From assembly GCA_963277665.1 (NCBI GenBank), contig OY728152.1:1187438357-1187502356 (forward strand): DNA of 64,000 bases, read 5' to 3'. Position 1 is the stretch's first letter, and each line of letters begins with the position of its first letter. The stretch comes from Viscum album (Eukaryota > Streptophyta > Magnoliopsida > Santalales > Viscaceae). The notes under the pieces were generated by a model. It did no database searches and had not been told where the DNA came from. It saw only the letters and a program-made list of their open reading frames with translations. Both the position numbers and the translations under genes were made by a program. Shown piece after piece: positions 50,690 to 61,009 of the stretch.

Positions 50690-51150
50690 TCAGTCCACAC
50701 AGGAAAGTATACGTATTCCACACAGGAAAGCAAAACGTAATCCACACAGGATTGCACAACACAATCCACACAGGAAAGCAACAGGATTCAGCTCACACAG
50801 GAATACTTCTTCAAGGACGATAAAGATGATCTCTGATCCATCTAAGTCGTTGGACCCACGAAGGATCGATAGGTAACTAACCCCCGCAAAGACCCACACA
50901 GGATCGGGCCCACACAGGACCTGTAGGCGCTGGTTCACACAGGACCGCTGAACGCAAGGACCCACACAGGATCGGACCCACACAGGATCGGGCCCACACA
51001 GGACCTGTAGCACTGATCCACGTAGGATCGCTGAGTGCTGAAGTCGTCGTCGTCGAATCCACACAGGATCGGGCCCACACAGGACCTGTAGCACTGATCC
51101 ACGTAGGATCGCTGAGTGCTGTAGTCGTCGTCGTCGAATCCACACAGGAT
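50690..51150. repeat. CCACACAGGA minisatellite in 3' LTR
   Basis: About 20 irregularly spaced copies of 'ccacacagga' and close variants (such as 'ccacgtagga'), separated by 6-30 bases. A larger unit of about 84 bp, from 'acacaggatcgggcc' through 'tagcactgatccacg' to 'cgtcgtcgtcgaatcc', is repeated twice at about 50977-51146. The frames over 100 codons that cross it on the minus strand are products of repetition. Confidence 0.85.
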
Positions 51151-51358
51151 CTCTGTACTGTCGTCGTCGCAGTCACAGTAGCAGTAGTAGCAGTAGTAAT
51201 CACAGTAACAGTTGCAGTCAGCACTAGGGTTCCCGCACAAAGCAAGCTCGTTCGGAGGGTCCGCTCCATGAGCCTAGAGGCTGATACATCAACTGTCACA
51301 ATGTCCAGAGTTGATGTATCCAAAAGTTCTGTATCGTCAACAGGAACTCAACGCAACA

Positions 51359-51960
51359 GACGGCGCGTCGATCGGACGCCCGGTCTGAGAGTTATTGACA
51401 TTTTCGTCCCCGGGGCCCGGTTGGTTTTTAAGGCAAAACCAACCCGACCGTACTCCACCTGCGTCCAAACCTCGGGCGGAGTATGCCAAAAGATCCGTCT
51501 CACTAAGAGGAACACAACAAAGCTGACGGCACGTCGATCGGACGTCCGTAGCTCAAGATATGAGCGTTTCCGCTCCGAAGGCCCGGTTGGTTTCGTGAAC
51601 GAACCAACCCGGCCGAACTCAAAGTAATCCGAAACCTTGAGTGCGATAAACCTAAACGACCGTCTCGATCCAAGGATCGCATCGCCGCTGACGGTTCGTC
51701 AATTGGACGTCCAGTCTGAAAGATATCAACCTTTCCGTCTCACACCCACCCTGGGAAACTTCCCAGGAGGTCACCCATCCTGATCACTACTCTAAGCCAA
51801 GCACGCTTAACTACGGAGTTTTAACCACGTAGGCTCCCGAAAAAGAAGGTGCGTCTTGAGTATAGTATACCGAAACGACCGTCTCGATCCAAGGATCGTG
51901 TTGCCGCAGACGGTTCATCGATCGGAGGTCCGTGGCTCAAGTTATGGCCAAAAGACCGAT
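51359..51960 (-). repeat. Divergent sub-repeats in 3' LTR
   Basis: Four segments share a core like 'cgtcgatcggacgtccg' plus a following 'ctcaagatatgagcgtttcc'-type stretch: near 51366, 51533, 51706 and 51917, about 170-210 bp apart. Two of them also carry 'ggcccggttggttt' with its inverted partner 'aaccaaccc', able to form a hairpin. The 5S-like segment lies between the third and fourth copies. Confidence 0.7.
51758..51822 (-). ncRNA. 5S rRNA-derived segment in 3' LTR
   Basis: On the minus strand, the same strand as the element, it reads 'ctccgtagttaagcgtgctt' and 'aggatgggtgacctcctggg' then 'aagt', matching the 3' half of plant 5S rRNA. The match covers the internal control region (A box, intermediate element, C box) used by TFIIIA and RNA polymerase III. 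The first third and the last bases of 5S rRNA are not recognisable, and a hairpin 'ggaag/tttcc' type end follows. No T-run terminator follows closely. Comparable to Cassandra TRIM elements, which carry 5S in their LTRs, but here in 3.8-kb LTRs of a Tekay-like element. Confidence 0.85.
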
Positions 51961-51999
51961 GTCGTCTCGAAAACGGGGGGTCCGGGTCCGGGCCGACCC

Positions 52000-52200
52000 G
52001 GCCCGACCCCCCCCCTGAGCTGACCCGAACCGGGTCGACCCGACCCGGATCCGACCCGAACCGGGTCGGACCGACCCGGTCCGTTGGACCCGGCCCGGCC
52101 CGTGGCGGCCCGGCCAGCGGCGGCGCGGTCCGGCCAGCGGCGGCCTGGCCAGGGGTCGCGCATGTGCCGCACGCGGGGGGGGGGGGGGGGGTAAACCCCC
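52000..52200. repeat. GC-rich simple sequence and G17 tract in 3' LTR
   Basis: 52000-52140 is made of repeated 'gacccgaaccgggtc'-type palindromes, and 52175-52191 is a run of 17 G. The open frames of 108-192 codons across it (both strands) are Pro/Arg/Gly-rich low-complexity readings and not convincing genes. Confidence 0.85.
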
Positions 52201-53792
52201 CCTTTTTCGGATCTCGGCTGGCCTAAGGTCGGCCGTTTCTTTCTCACGCGGGACCCGCGGGTCCCGCCTCCTAACCAAACCGGCGGCCGGCGCGACCGGC
52301 CGCCTTCTGGCTGCTCCGCCGCAGCCGTAGGGCCGCGACCCTTCATGATCTCCGGTGCCGGCGGCCCGACTGGCCGCCGGTCGCCTCCTTGTTCCGCCGC
52401 GGCCCGTCTCCGGTCGCGGTCTCTTTCGTAAACAACGACGCGGTGCGTCGGCACCGCGTTTATTCGTCGCAGCTCGCTCCGGCCATTAATTCTTTTGTTC
52501 CTGCGCGGTTGCGACGACACAGCGCTGTCTCCGCTAAATTAACACGAAAGAATAGAAGGGGGAGGAGAATCGGCCGTGTTCGTGCGGTCCGGTCTCCTCC
52601 CGTTATAACGATATCAGTTGGCCAATCGTATAAACACAACAATGAATGTTTCACAATTTTTAATAAAATTTGGAACTACGCCCAACGGATTATTCTTTCA
52701 TGTTCGAGGGAATGAAAACACGTAATTTAAAAAGGACAAACCCCCTACCTTGAAAATTGACGTCACACGTCGGTTATCGCGGAGGAAGGCGTCGCGGCGT
52801 CGGACGTAGATTCTTTGGCTGTCGGGGTGCGTCCGAGGAGGGAACGACGTCTCTTCACTTGTCGCTTAAGACGAAGAAGAGAGGTACGTTGTCGTTGGCG
52901 ATGATTACCACGGTCGGCGAATTCTCCCTTATCGAGGAGGAAGATGAAGACGGAAGAATCCGGGACGCCGAGTCTCGATGGTCGTGGGATCGATGTTCTT
53001 TGTCGGAGAAGAACCGTTCTTCACGTTCTTCGTCGAAGACGAAGAAGATCTTCAAGTCTCTCAACGATTCTCCCAATCCTCTCAAGTAACAAAGGAACTA
53101 ACCCAAAAATAAATCAAGCTTACACTTAATTTATTAACACAACCCAACCTTTGGAATTCAAGAGTTTGAATTTCAAAAACTCAAAATTAAACTCACTTAT
53201 TAATTATACATGAGTTGTATAATTAATTAAAAGTTAAGTTGTCAAGCCTTTAAGAGGGAGAGAGGGGAGTTAGGGAATTTGAGGGGTTTTGGCACATTAA
53301 GTGCAAGGGAGTTTAAGGGGGTAGAAGAGAGTTAAGGGGAAGGTGAAGGGTTGGGGCTCGTGTGGGCCCCACCTCACCTTAATCCTCACTTGGTTAGTTA
53401 GGAACTTGTGATTCCACCCCAACTTCCACACTTAGGATATAACCACTTAAGAAGATAAATAAAATAAATATTGTATAACAAATTTATTTTACTCTTCATT
53501 TCATCCAGAAAATTAAACATCTCCTCCTAGGCAAACGCAACTTCGGGAAAGGTCTCCTTAAGCGAATATCGGCGCTACGAGTTCATCGGTGTCCTCGGAT
53601 TTCAATTCCGATCACCGGATCAAATGTTAGGAAATCCCGCTCATTCGTTTACTGAACGTACCCGAGCCAAACTTCGGAAATTAATTCCGGGCACTCCGGA
53701 CCTCGGAATCAGGTGCCGTCAGAAACCGCGCTCTTGTAAAATTCCAAAGAAAATTAAGAAAATATTTCCCTTGAATTTTACGGGTCTTTACA

Positions 53793-53810
53793 TTACTCCC
53801 ACCTCAGGGC
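53793..53810 (-). other. Polypurine tract of the young element
   Basis: On the minus strand 'tgaggtgggag' followed by 'taa' directly precedes the 3' LTR start 'tgtaaagac'. Confidence 0.8.
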
Positions 53811-53838
53811 TTTACGTCCCCGTAAAGATACATCAAAA

Positions 53839-54375
53839 CTAGGGAAACAAATGAGGGTACTGAGCACGCATCTGAGCCTCCCGCTCCCATGTGCTTTCCT
53901 GAAGGTTCCAGTGCTGCCATCTGATGCGCACAAGAGGAATCGATCGCCCACGTAGGACCCGCTCCTGTCGATCCTCTATCTCCACCGGGACCTCCGTAAA
54001 AGTCGCCCCATCGTCAACGTCAAGCTCCCCATGGTCAATGATGTGCGTCGGTTCGTGCACGTATCTCCTCAGCTGAGACACGTGGAAGACATCGTGCACT
54101 CGGTGCAACTGAGGTGGTAGAGCCAGGCGATAAGCCACCTCACCAATCCTGCTAAGGACCTGGAAGGGTCCGATGAAGTGCGGAGATAACTTGCCGCCTC
54201 GGCCAAATCTCCGAATACCACGTCGAGGTGAGACCCGCAAGAAGACGTGGTCGCCACCCTCGAACTCCAGTGGCCTCCGCTTCCTGTTATCATAAGACTT
54301 CTACCGGCTCTGAGCTGTACTCATCCGCCCCTGGATGACCTGGACCATCTTAGGTCCCACAGGAGCTGCAAGATT
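53839..54375 (-). pseudogene. Integrase C-terminus with chromodomain-like tail
   Basis: 133 open codons (53839-54240) plus a preceding part to about 54375 with one stop ('STAQSR' stop '[20 protein letters not shown]'). Blocks in order: '[20 protein letters not shown]', '[15 protein letters not shown]', then the tail '[20 protein letters not shown]' and 'YPHLF', which is the group II chromodomain-like end of Tekay/Del chromoviruses. In the family it binds marked chromatin and steers insertion. It is followed by the polypurine tract. It has no integrase core before it, so it cannot integrate. Best-preserved coding part of the window. Confidence 0.88.
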
Positions 54376-54379
54376 TCTT

Positions 54380-54690
54380 CTTTGCCGATAAGATAAATCT
54401 GGTCTCATCCCCTGGATAAATAACATTCTTTGCCTAAAACAGTCAATCTTAACATGGATGATACTAATCCATACCAAAGATGACGTCGTAAGGCCTCGAC
54501 GCTACTACTAAGAGATTCAACCGTTACTCTCGCCTCCAAGGGTTGAGTCACACTGTCGACATCAGTGTGTGGTAACTGGGTCTCCTCCAGTAGATGTCTC
54601 ACAAGTGAGGGTCAAGTCAACAGCCAAAACTAGAACCTCTTAGTAACATCATGAAAGAGGACAGGAACGAAAATATCACAAAGGTATGCG
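54380..54690 (-). pseudogene. Protease remnant fused to integrase tail
   Basis: In a shifted frame, the minus strand near 54500-54465 reads 'RPYDVIFGMD', the second conserved block of the Ty3 protease ('YDVILGMDWL'). About 30 codons later the frame runs into 'PVGPKMVQVIQGRMSTAQ', which belongs to the integrase C-terminal region. RT, RNase H and the integrase core, about 3 kb in a full element, have been deleted between these points (junction about 54360-54420). The protease DSG active site upstream is not clearly preserved. Confidence 0.65.
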
Positions 54691-55945
54691 TCTTTTATTA
54701 TTGCAGCTCATAATACAAGACGCTACCCAAAAGCATCAAGGAACCAGAAGTACAAAGGATGTATCCACTAGTTCTGCTCCTGTCCATCAGCTCCCAGAGC
54801 TCCATGATCGAAGGCCTCGGCTGCCTGAAGCTGAGCTCTCGCATGTTCACCTACTCCCTGTGGTCGTGGCGGACCTCCTGGTGGTGGTGGTGGCAGAGCC
54901 TCAAAGCGTCGCCCACCACCTGCTGCTCGGCCAGCTCCTCTGCCTCGTCCGCCTCCTCCCTGCGGACCGCCACGGTCGAACCTCTGCCTCTGCCTAGGTG
55001 GTTCCTCAACCGTCTGCTGCTCCTCTGCATGGCGGGTCGGGCAGTCACGAGCCATGTGGCCTTGTCCGCCGCATGCATAGAACGGTCATCCACTCGAAAG
55101 ACTGGCTCCGCTCTGTGTGCCCTGCACTGCTGAGCCAGTGCCCTGAGGTCGTCTGCCTGAAGGTCTGGTCTGCCTGGACCCCTAAGTCATCCGTCGACTG
55201 CCTGCTGTAGATGACTCTGCCACGTGCCGCCCTGCGGTGGGTCGTTGTGCTGGTGTAGACTCAGCAAGGAAGCTCTCGATCAGAAGGGCCTGCTCCAGCA
55301 CTCCTGCCTGGGTCGGGATGCTGAGGGAGATCAGTGATTCCCTGATCTCGTGTCTCAATCCCTGCTCGAAGGTCCGGGCCCAGAAGAAGGGGTCTCGTAC
55401 CATGTCTGTCGAGTACCGAGAAAGGTCGGTGAATCTCGCCGAGTACTGAGCGACCGTCATGATGCCCTGCCGCAGCTGAAGAAGCTCCTGGATGCACACC
55501 GCACGAAGGGTGGCTGGGACGAACTCCGAGCGAAAGAGGCTCTCAAAGTCCGTCCATAATAAGATGCCTCATCGTGCACCTGGAGCATCAAGCTCCACTA
55601 TCGTCTAGCTGCTGCGTGTAGTAGGCTCGCAGCGAGGATCACCATGAGGTCTGCTGGTGTCCTCACTAGCCTAAACACTCGTACCACTGCCTCCAGCCAG
55701 TCCTCTGCTTCCTGGGGATCCGTCTCCCCACGAAACCTGGGCGGTCGCTAGCGCTGAAACTCATGCAGTGCGCTGAGGTGACGTGCATCGTCAGCGGCTG
55801 GCGCTGGAAGTATCGGTGGCTCGGCAGGCAGAGCTACCGCCGGTGCCACTGCTGACAAAGGGCCCTGCACCGAAGCCTCATCGCTCGGTGGGCTGTCGTC
55901 ACACTCGACTCTCAGAACCCTAGATGGCTGCCGTCGTGGGGCCAT
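54690..55945 (-). pseudogene. gag of the young Ty3 element
   Basis: Starts 'MAPRRQPSRVLRVECDDSPP' at 55945. After a Pro/Ala-rich leader comes the gag core: 'RPPRFRGETDPQEAEDWLEA' and 'VFRLVRTPADLMVILAASLL', then 'LLQLRQGIMTVAQYSARFTD' and 'DPFFWARTFEQGLRHEIRE'. A zinc knuckle near 55075 reads 'FYACGGQGHMARDCP', in which the first Cys of CCHC is replaced by Phe. A Gly/Arg/Pro-rich end follows. Breaks: in-frame TAG codons near 55752 and 55600, a frameshift near 55500, and another stop near 55180. So capsid protein cannot be made from this copy. Frames on the plus strand here are shadows. Confidence 0.88.
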
Positions 55946-56205
55946 CCTGAATAGGAAACAGGTGCACCACGGTCAAACAGTATACCTGGTGAGCTGACAC
56001 AAAGAAATCACAAAGATAACTTTGAAACACACATGCAATCAATGTTTTTGTGCATTAAGTCGGAAATCAGAAGTCAGGGTCCTGGTGTACGGATACGTCG
56101 GCCGCCGCACCAACACTGGACTCCCTGGACTGATAACCACACTCAATACACTAAACATTATTGCTTCACATAGAAAAGATCAGAGTTCGCGGTAGAACCG
56201 AACTC

Positions 56206-56216
56206 CTCTGATACCA
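56206..56216 (-). other. Primer binding site, tRNA-iMet, intact
   Basis: On the minus strand 'tggtatcagag', three bases inside the 5' LTR end, an exact match to the 3' end complement of plant initiator tRNA-Met. Confidence 0.92.
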
Positions 56217-56889
56217 ATTTGTCACGACCCGCCCTCGGGGTCCGTGCCGTGACTACCCCAAGCCCGCCTTCCATAGGCCAGGGGCTGGCGACTAGCACCA
56301 AGGCGTAAATCCCGGTAAAAAGGGAAGGCATTGCCTTTGTAAAGTAAACAAACACCACAGAGTAAGCAAGCGGAAAGTAAACACTAAGCAAAAGCAGAGT
56401 ACAACTGAAAGTGCAGAAAAGTAAATGGGCCAGTATACAAACCCAAACTGAAAGTAAAGTACAACTCGAAAGGGAAAACAACAACTGAAAGGTAAAAGCC
56501 GCTACACTGAGCTGTCCACTGGAAATCCCACCTGAAGGGTGGGTACAGATAGCTCCTCTGCTCCACGGGTCCCGCCGTCCGCTCCGAGCACGTCCCGCCC
56601 AGTGGTCCACCTCCGGGTACCGTCCCGCTCTGCAAGCCACAGCTAAGGTCAACGATGTCCGTCGTCTGCAACCAACACAACGTAGTGCGGGCAAAGCCCG
56701 TGCAGGGGTGAGTATAAGCTACTCAGTAGGGACCCCGAGACCCCTGAAGGTCTCCAAAAATCCACAAAGGATAAACCACAAAGGAAGGTACAATCACGAA
56801 GTAACAACCGACACTGCTTAGGTATATGCCCATACATATACCTAAGTCACCAATTCAAATACGCTCCCACCTCCGAGCCCAAGTACAAC

Positions 56890-57350
56890 TCAGTCCACAC
56901 AGGAAAGTATACGTATTCCACACAGGAAAGCAAAACGTAATCCACACAGGATTGCACAACACAATCCACACAGGAAAGCAACAGGATTGAGCTCACACAG
57001 GAATACTTCTTCAAGGACGATAAAGATGATCTCTGATCCATCTAAGTCGTCGGACCCACGAAGGATCGATAGGTAACTAACCCCCGCAAAGACCCACACA
57101 GGTTCGGGCCCACACAGGACCTGTAGGCGCTGGTTCACATAGGACCGCTGAGCCCAAGGACCCATACAGGATCGGACCCACACATGATCGGGCCCACACA
57201 GGACCTGTAGCACTGATCCACGTAGGATCGCTGAGTGCTGAAGTCGTCGTCGTCGAATCCACACAGGATCGGGCCCACACAGGACCTGTAGCACTGATCC
57301 ACGTAGGATCGCTGAGTGCTGTAGTCGTCGTCGTCGAATCCACACAGGAT
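56890..57350. repeat. CCACACAGGA minisatellite in 5' LTR
   Basis: Counterpart of 50690-51150 with single changes (for example 'cacatagga' and 'cacatgatc' variants). The same larger unit of about 84 bp is repeated twice. Confidence 0.85.
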
Positions 57351-57957
57351 CTCTGTACTGTCGTCGTCGCAGTCACAGTAGCAGTAGTAGCAGTAGTAGT
57401 CACAGTAACAGTCACAGTCAGCACTAGGGTTCCCGCACAAAGCAAGCTCGTTCGGAGGGTCCGCTCCACGAGCCGAGAGGCTGATACATCAACTGTCACA
57501 AAGTCCAGAGTTGATGTATCCAAAAGTTCTGTATCGTCAACAGGAACTCAACGCAACAGACGGCGCGTCGATCGGACGCCCGGTCTGAGAGTTATTGACA
57601 TTTTCGTCCCCGGGGCCCGGTTGGTTTTTAAGGCAAAACCAACCCGACCGTACTCCACCTGCGTCCAAACCTCGGGCGGTGTATTCCAAAAGATCCGTCT
57701 CACTAAGAGGAACACAACAAAGCTGACGGCACGTTGATCGGACGTCCGTAGCTCAAGATATGAGCGTTTCCGTTCCGAAGGCCCGGTTGGTTTCGTGAAC
57801 GAACCAACCCGGCCGAACTCAAAGTAATCTGAAACCTTGAGTGCGATAAACCGAAATGACCGTCTCGATCCAAGGATCGCATCGCCGCTGACGGTTCGTC
57901 AATCGGACGTCCAGTCTGAAAGATATCAGCCTTTCCGTCTCACACCCACCCTGGGAA

Positions 57958-58022
57958 ACTTCCCAGGAGGTCACCCATCATGATCACTACTCTAAGCCAA
58001 GCACACTTAACTACGGAGTTTT
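57958..58022 (-). ncRNA. 5S rRNA-derived segment in 5' LTR
   Basis: Counterpart of 51758-51822. Two single changes are seen: 'agtgtgctt' in place of 'agcgtgctt' in the A-box part, and 'catgatggg' in place of 'caggatggg' at the start of the C-box part. The 3' LTR copy is thus closer to real plant 5S rRNA. Confidence 0.85.
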
Positions 58023-58199
58023 AACCACGTAGGCTCCCGAAAAAGAAGGTGCGCCTTGAGTATAGTATACCGAAACGGCAGTCTCGATCCAAGGATCGTG
58101 TTGCCGCAGACGGTTCATCGATCGGAGGTCCGTGGCTCAAGTTATGGCCAAAAGACCGAAGTCGTCTCGAAAACGGGGGGTCCGGGTCCGGGCCGACCC

Positions 58200-58390
58200 G
58201 GCCCGACCCCCCCCTGGTCTGACCCGAACCGGGTCGACCCGACCCGGATCCGACCCGAACCGGGTCGGACCGACCCGGTCCGCTGGACCCGGCCCGGCCG
58301 GTGGCCGCCCGGCCAGCGGCGGCGCGGCCAGGGGGCCGCGCATGTGCCGCACGCGGGGGGGGGGGGGGGGGGGGGGGGTAAACCCCCCTT
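58200..58390. repeat. GC-rich simple sequence and G24 tract in 5' LTR
   Basis: Counterpart of 52000-52200, with the G run 58355-58378 seven bases longer. Frames of up to 228 codons across it are low-complexity. Confidence 0.85.
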
Positions 58391-59979
58391 TTTTCGGATC
58401 TCGGCCGGCCTAAGGCCGGCCGTTTCTTTCTCACGCGGGACCCGCGGGTCCCGCCTCCTAACCAAACCGGCGGCCGGCCCGACCGGCCGCCTTCTGGCTG
58501 CTCCGCCGCGGCCGTAGGGCCGCGGCCCTTCATGATCTCCGGCGCCGGCGGCCCGGCTGGCCGCCGGTCGCCTCCCTGTTCCACCGCGGCCCGTCTCCGG
58601 CCGCGATCTCTTTCGTAAACAACGACGCGGTGCGTCGGCACCGCGTTTCTTCGTCGCAGCTCGCTCCGGCCATTAATTCTTTTGTTCCTGCGCGGTTGCG
58701 ACGACACCGCGCTGTCTCCGCTAAATTAACACGAAAGAATTGAAGGGGGAGGAGAATCGGCCGTGTTCGTGCGGTCCGGTCTCCTCCCGTTATAACGATA
58801 TCAGTTGGCCAATCGTATAAACACAACAATGAATGTTTCACAATTTTTAATAAAATTTGGAACTACGCCCAACGGATTATTCTTTCATGTTCGAGGGAAT
58901 GAAAACACGTAATTTAAAAAGGACAAACCCCCTACCTTGAAAATTGACGTCACACGTCGGTTATCGCGGAGGAAGGCGTCGCGGCGTCGGACGTAGATTC
59001 TGTGGACGTCGGGGTGCGTCCGAGGAGGGAACGACATCTCTTCACTTGTCGCTTAAGACGAAGAAGAGAGGTACGTTGTCGTTGGTGATGATTACCACGG
59101 TCGGCGAATTCTCCCTTGTCGAGGAGGAAGATGAAGACGGAAGAATCCGGGACGCCGAGTCTCGATGGTCGTGGGATCGATGTTCTTTGTCGGAGAAGAA
59201 CCGTTCTTCACGTTCTTCGTCGAAGACGAAGAAGATCTTCAAGTCTCTCAACGATTCTCCCAATCCTCTCAAGTAACAAAGGAACTAACTCAAAAATAAA
59301 TCAATCTTACACTTAATTTATTAACACAACCCAACCTTTGGAATTCAAGAGTTTGAATTTCAAAAACGCAAAATTAAACTCACTTATTAATTATACATGA
59401 GTTGTATAATTAATTAAAAGTTAAGTTGTCAAGCCTTTAAGAGGGAGAGAGGGGAGTTAGGGAATTTGAGGGGTTTTGGCACATTAAGTGCAAGGGAGTT
59501 TAAGGGGGTAGAAGAGAGTTAAGGGGAAGGTGAAGGGTTGGGGCTCGTGTGGGCCCCACCTCACCTTAATCCTCACTTGGTTAGTTAGGAACTTGTGATT
59601 CCACCCCAACTTCCACACTTAGGATATAACCACTTAAGAAGATAAATAAAATAAATATTGTATAACAAATTTATTTTACTCTTCATTTCATCCAGAAAAT
59701 TAAACATCTCCTCCTAGGCAAACGCAACTTCGGGAAAGGTCTCCTTAAGCGAATATCGGCGCTACGAGTTCATCGGTGTCCTCGGATTTCAATTACGAGC
59801 ACCGGATCAAAATTTAGGAAATCCCGCTCGTTCGTTTACTGAACGTACCCGAGCCAAACTTCGGAAATTAATTCCGGGCACTCCGGACCTCGGAATCAGG
59901 TGCTGTCAGAAACCGCGCTCTTGTAAAATTCCAAAGAAAATTAAGAAAAAATTTCCCTTGAATTTTACGGGTCTTTACA

Positions 59980-59984
59980 GAATT
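59980..59984 (+). other. Target site duplication GAATT, right copy
   Basis: 'gaatt' directly after the terminal 'ttaca' of the LTR, identical to 50015-50019. Confidence 0.92.
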
Positions 59985-60189
59985 CTTCCCAAGGAAGCCT
60001 TTGAGGTCAAACCAAAGGGAGTTACCCGATTTTAAGGTAATGTCTTCACTTGTGTTTTTTTGTTTTATTTTGCTTCTCCAACCCCATAAACTTTTTTTAT
60101 TCATTTCTTTTTTAACAACTCCAGTATCTTCAATATACTAGTATGTTGTTATAAGATGAATTCGAGCTACACTTACACACACCTACATC

Positions 60190-60690
60190 TAATGGTTAAA
60201 GAACAAACTGTTTCTGTGGATGGCGAATTTCTGCCTCACGAAACGATGATTGTTCAACAGTCATATAACACCATCAAAGGTGGCCATTAAGATGTCACTA
60301 TACTTATATATTATATATAATATGTTTATGTTTTTATTAATCTTCTGTATTTTTCTTTTGTGGCATACCTTTATGGTTTCCATTGTGGGTAAACACGATA
60401 ATTTCATTTTAGGAAGTGTGGACTACCGCCCCCTCAAAGTGATTTGATTCGTTAATGCCATATGTGGGATGTATAAATGATGTATATAAAATTATTATAT
60501 ATGATGTATTTTACATATAAATTATGAATAATATTCTGGAATTAAAATATACATACCTCTCATTTAGTTTTAATTCCACTAATATGACATAGAATTGAAT
60601 GTAGTGTTCATGCGTACGTACGGCTTACCGTCTCCACGAACGATGCATTTCATATCTTACCTATAAATGATTATGTAATATTTAAATACA
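60190..60690 (+). repeat. Array of about 195-bp sub-repeats in 3' LTR
   Basis: Units near 60230, 60420 and 60605, with 'gactaccgccccctcaaagt' and 'gcttaccgtctccacgaacg' as cores. Confidence 0.65.
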
Positions 60691-61009
60691 TGTATATTCT
60701 GGATTAATATGATATATATGATATCAAAATCATGAATATAATTCTATATATAATTAACCATTGACCACACGAACAACATCTAATTGTAAGAAGTCCACTT
60801 TCGACTTAAGAACCAAATATCGACAAAACAAACATTATTAACTTAAATGATTACATAATGTTTATAACATGGAAATAAGTGATATAAAAGGAATAATGAA
60901 CTTGAAAAATCTTCTTAGGCAAGTATAAATTACCTCAAGTTTATTATTCATGACGTTAAAGAACGATCGAGTCAAGTTGGACCCAAGGTAAGGGATCTTA
61001 ATCCTCTCT

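Larger units (their letters stand above)
50020..53792 (-). repeat. 3' LTR of the young Ty3 element
   Basis: 3773 bp, same sequence as 56220-59979 apart from scattered single changes, small indels and a shorter G tract. On the element's strand the order is: AT-rich start with promoter-like sequence, ORF-like GC region, G/C tract, divergent sub-repeats with the 5S-like segment, CCACACAGGA minisatellite, end. Confidence 0.95.
50020..59979 (-). mobile_element. Young GC-rich Tekay-like Ty3 element, pol deleted
   Basis: Nearly identical LTRs (50020-53792, 3773 bp; 56220-59979, 3760 bp) flank 2427 bp of internal DNA. On the minus strand the LTR starts 'tgtaaagacccg' and ends 'gggtcgtgaca'. The 5-bp duplication 'gaatt' stands at 50015-50019 and 59980-59984. 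A perfect tRNA-iMet primer site and a polypurine tract are at the expected places. Inside are gag, the end of protease and then directly the integrase C-terminus with chromodomain-like tail; RT, RNase H and the integrase core are missing. It is thus a non-autonomous derivative that needed enzymes from a relative. High GC and CpG content and few LTR differences mark it as recent. Confidence 0.95.
56220..59979 (-). repeat. 5' LTR of the young Ty3 element
   Basis: 3760 bp. Same organisation as 50020-53792. Differences are scattered single changes, a longer G tract (24 against 17), and short deletions near 58215-58340. This is the promoter-side LTR for the minus-strand transcript. Confidence 0.95.

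Noticed and set aside
50690..51323. Frames of 101-151 codons across the minisatellite, and the same at 56890-57523
   Set aside because: Repetitive peptides made by the CCACACAGGA array; no start or coding context.
51758..51822. Genuine 5S rRNA gene
   Set aside because: Only the 3' half matches, the start is missing and it is embedded in both LTRs at the same place.
51942..52520. 192-codon and overlapping frames on both strands (also 58021-58707, 228 codons)
   Set aside because: They run through the G tract and CGACCCG repeats; Pro/Arg/Gly-rich readings of simple GC-rich DNA, open in several frames at once.
52757..53089. 110-codon plus-strand frame in the LTR, also open at 58944-59276
   Set aside because: Antisense to the element, rich in Ser/Arg/Glu low-complexity stretches, and the two copies are too young for shared openness to mean selection.
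54686..55559. Plus-strand frames of 69-124 codons
   Set aside because: Shadows of the GC-rich gag on the minus strand.
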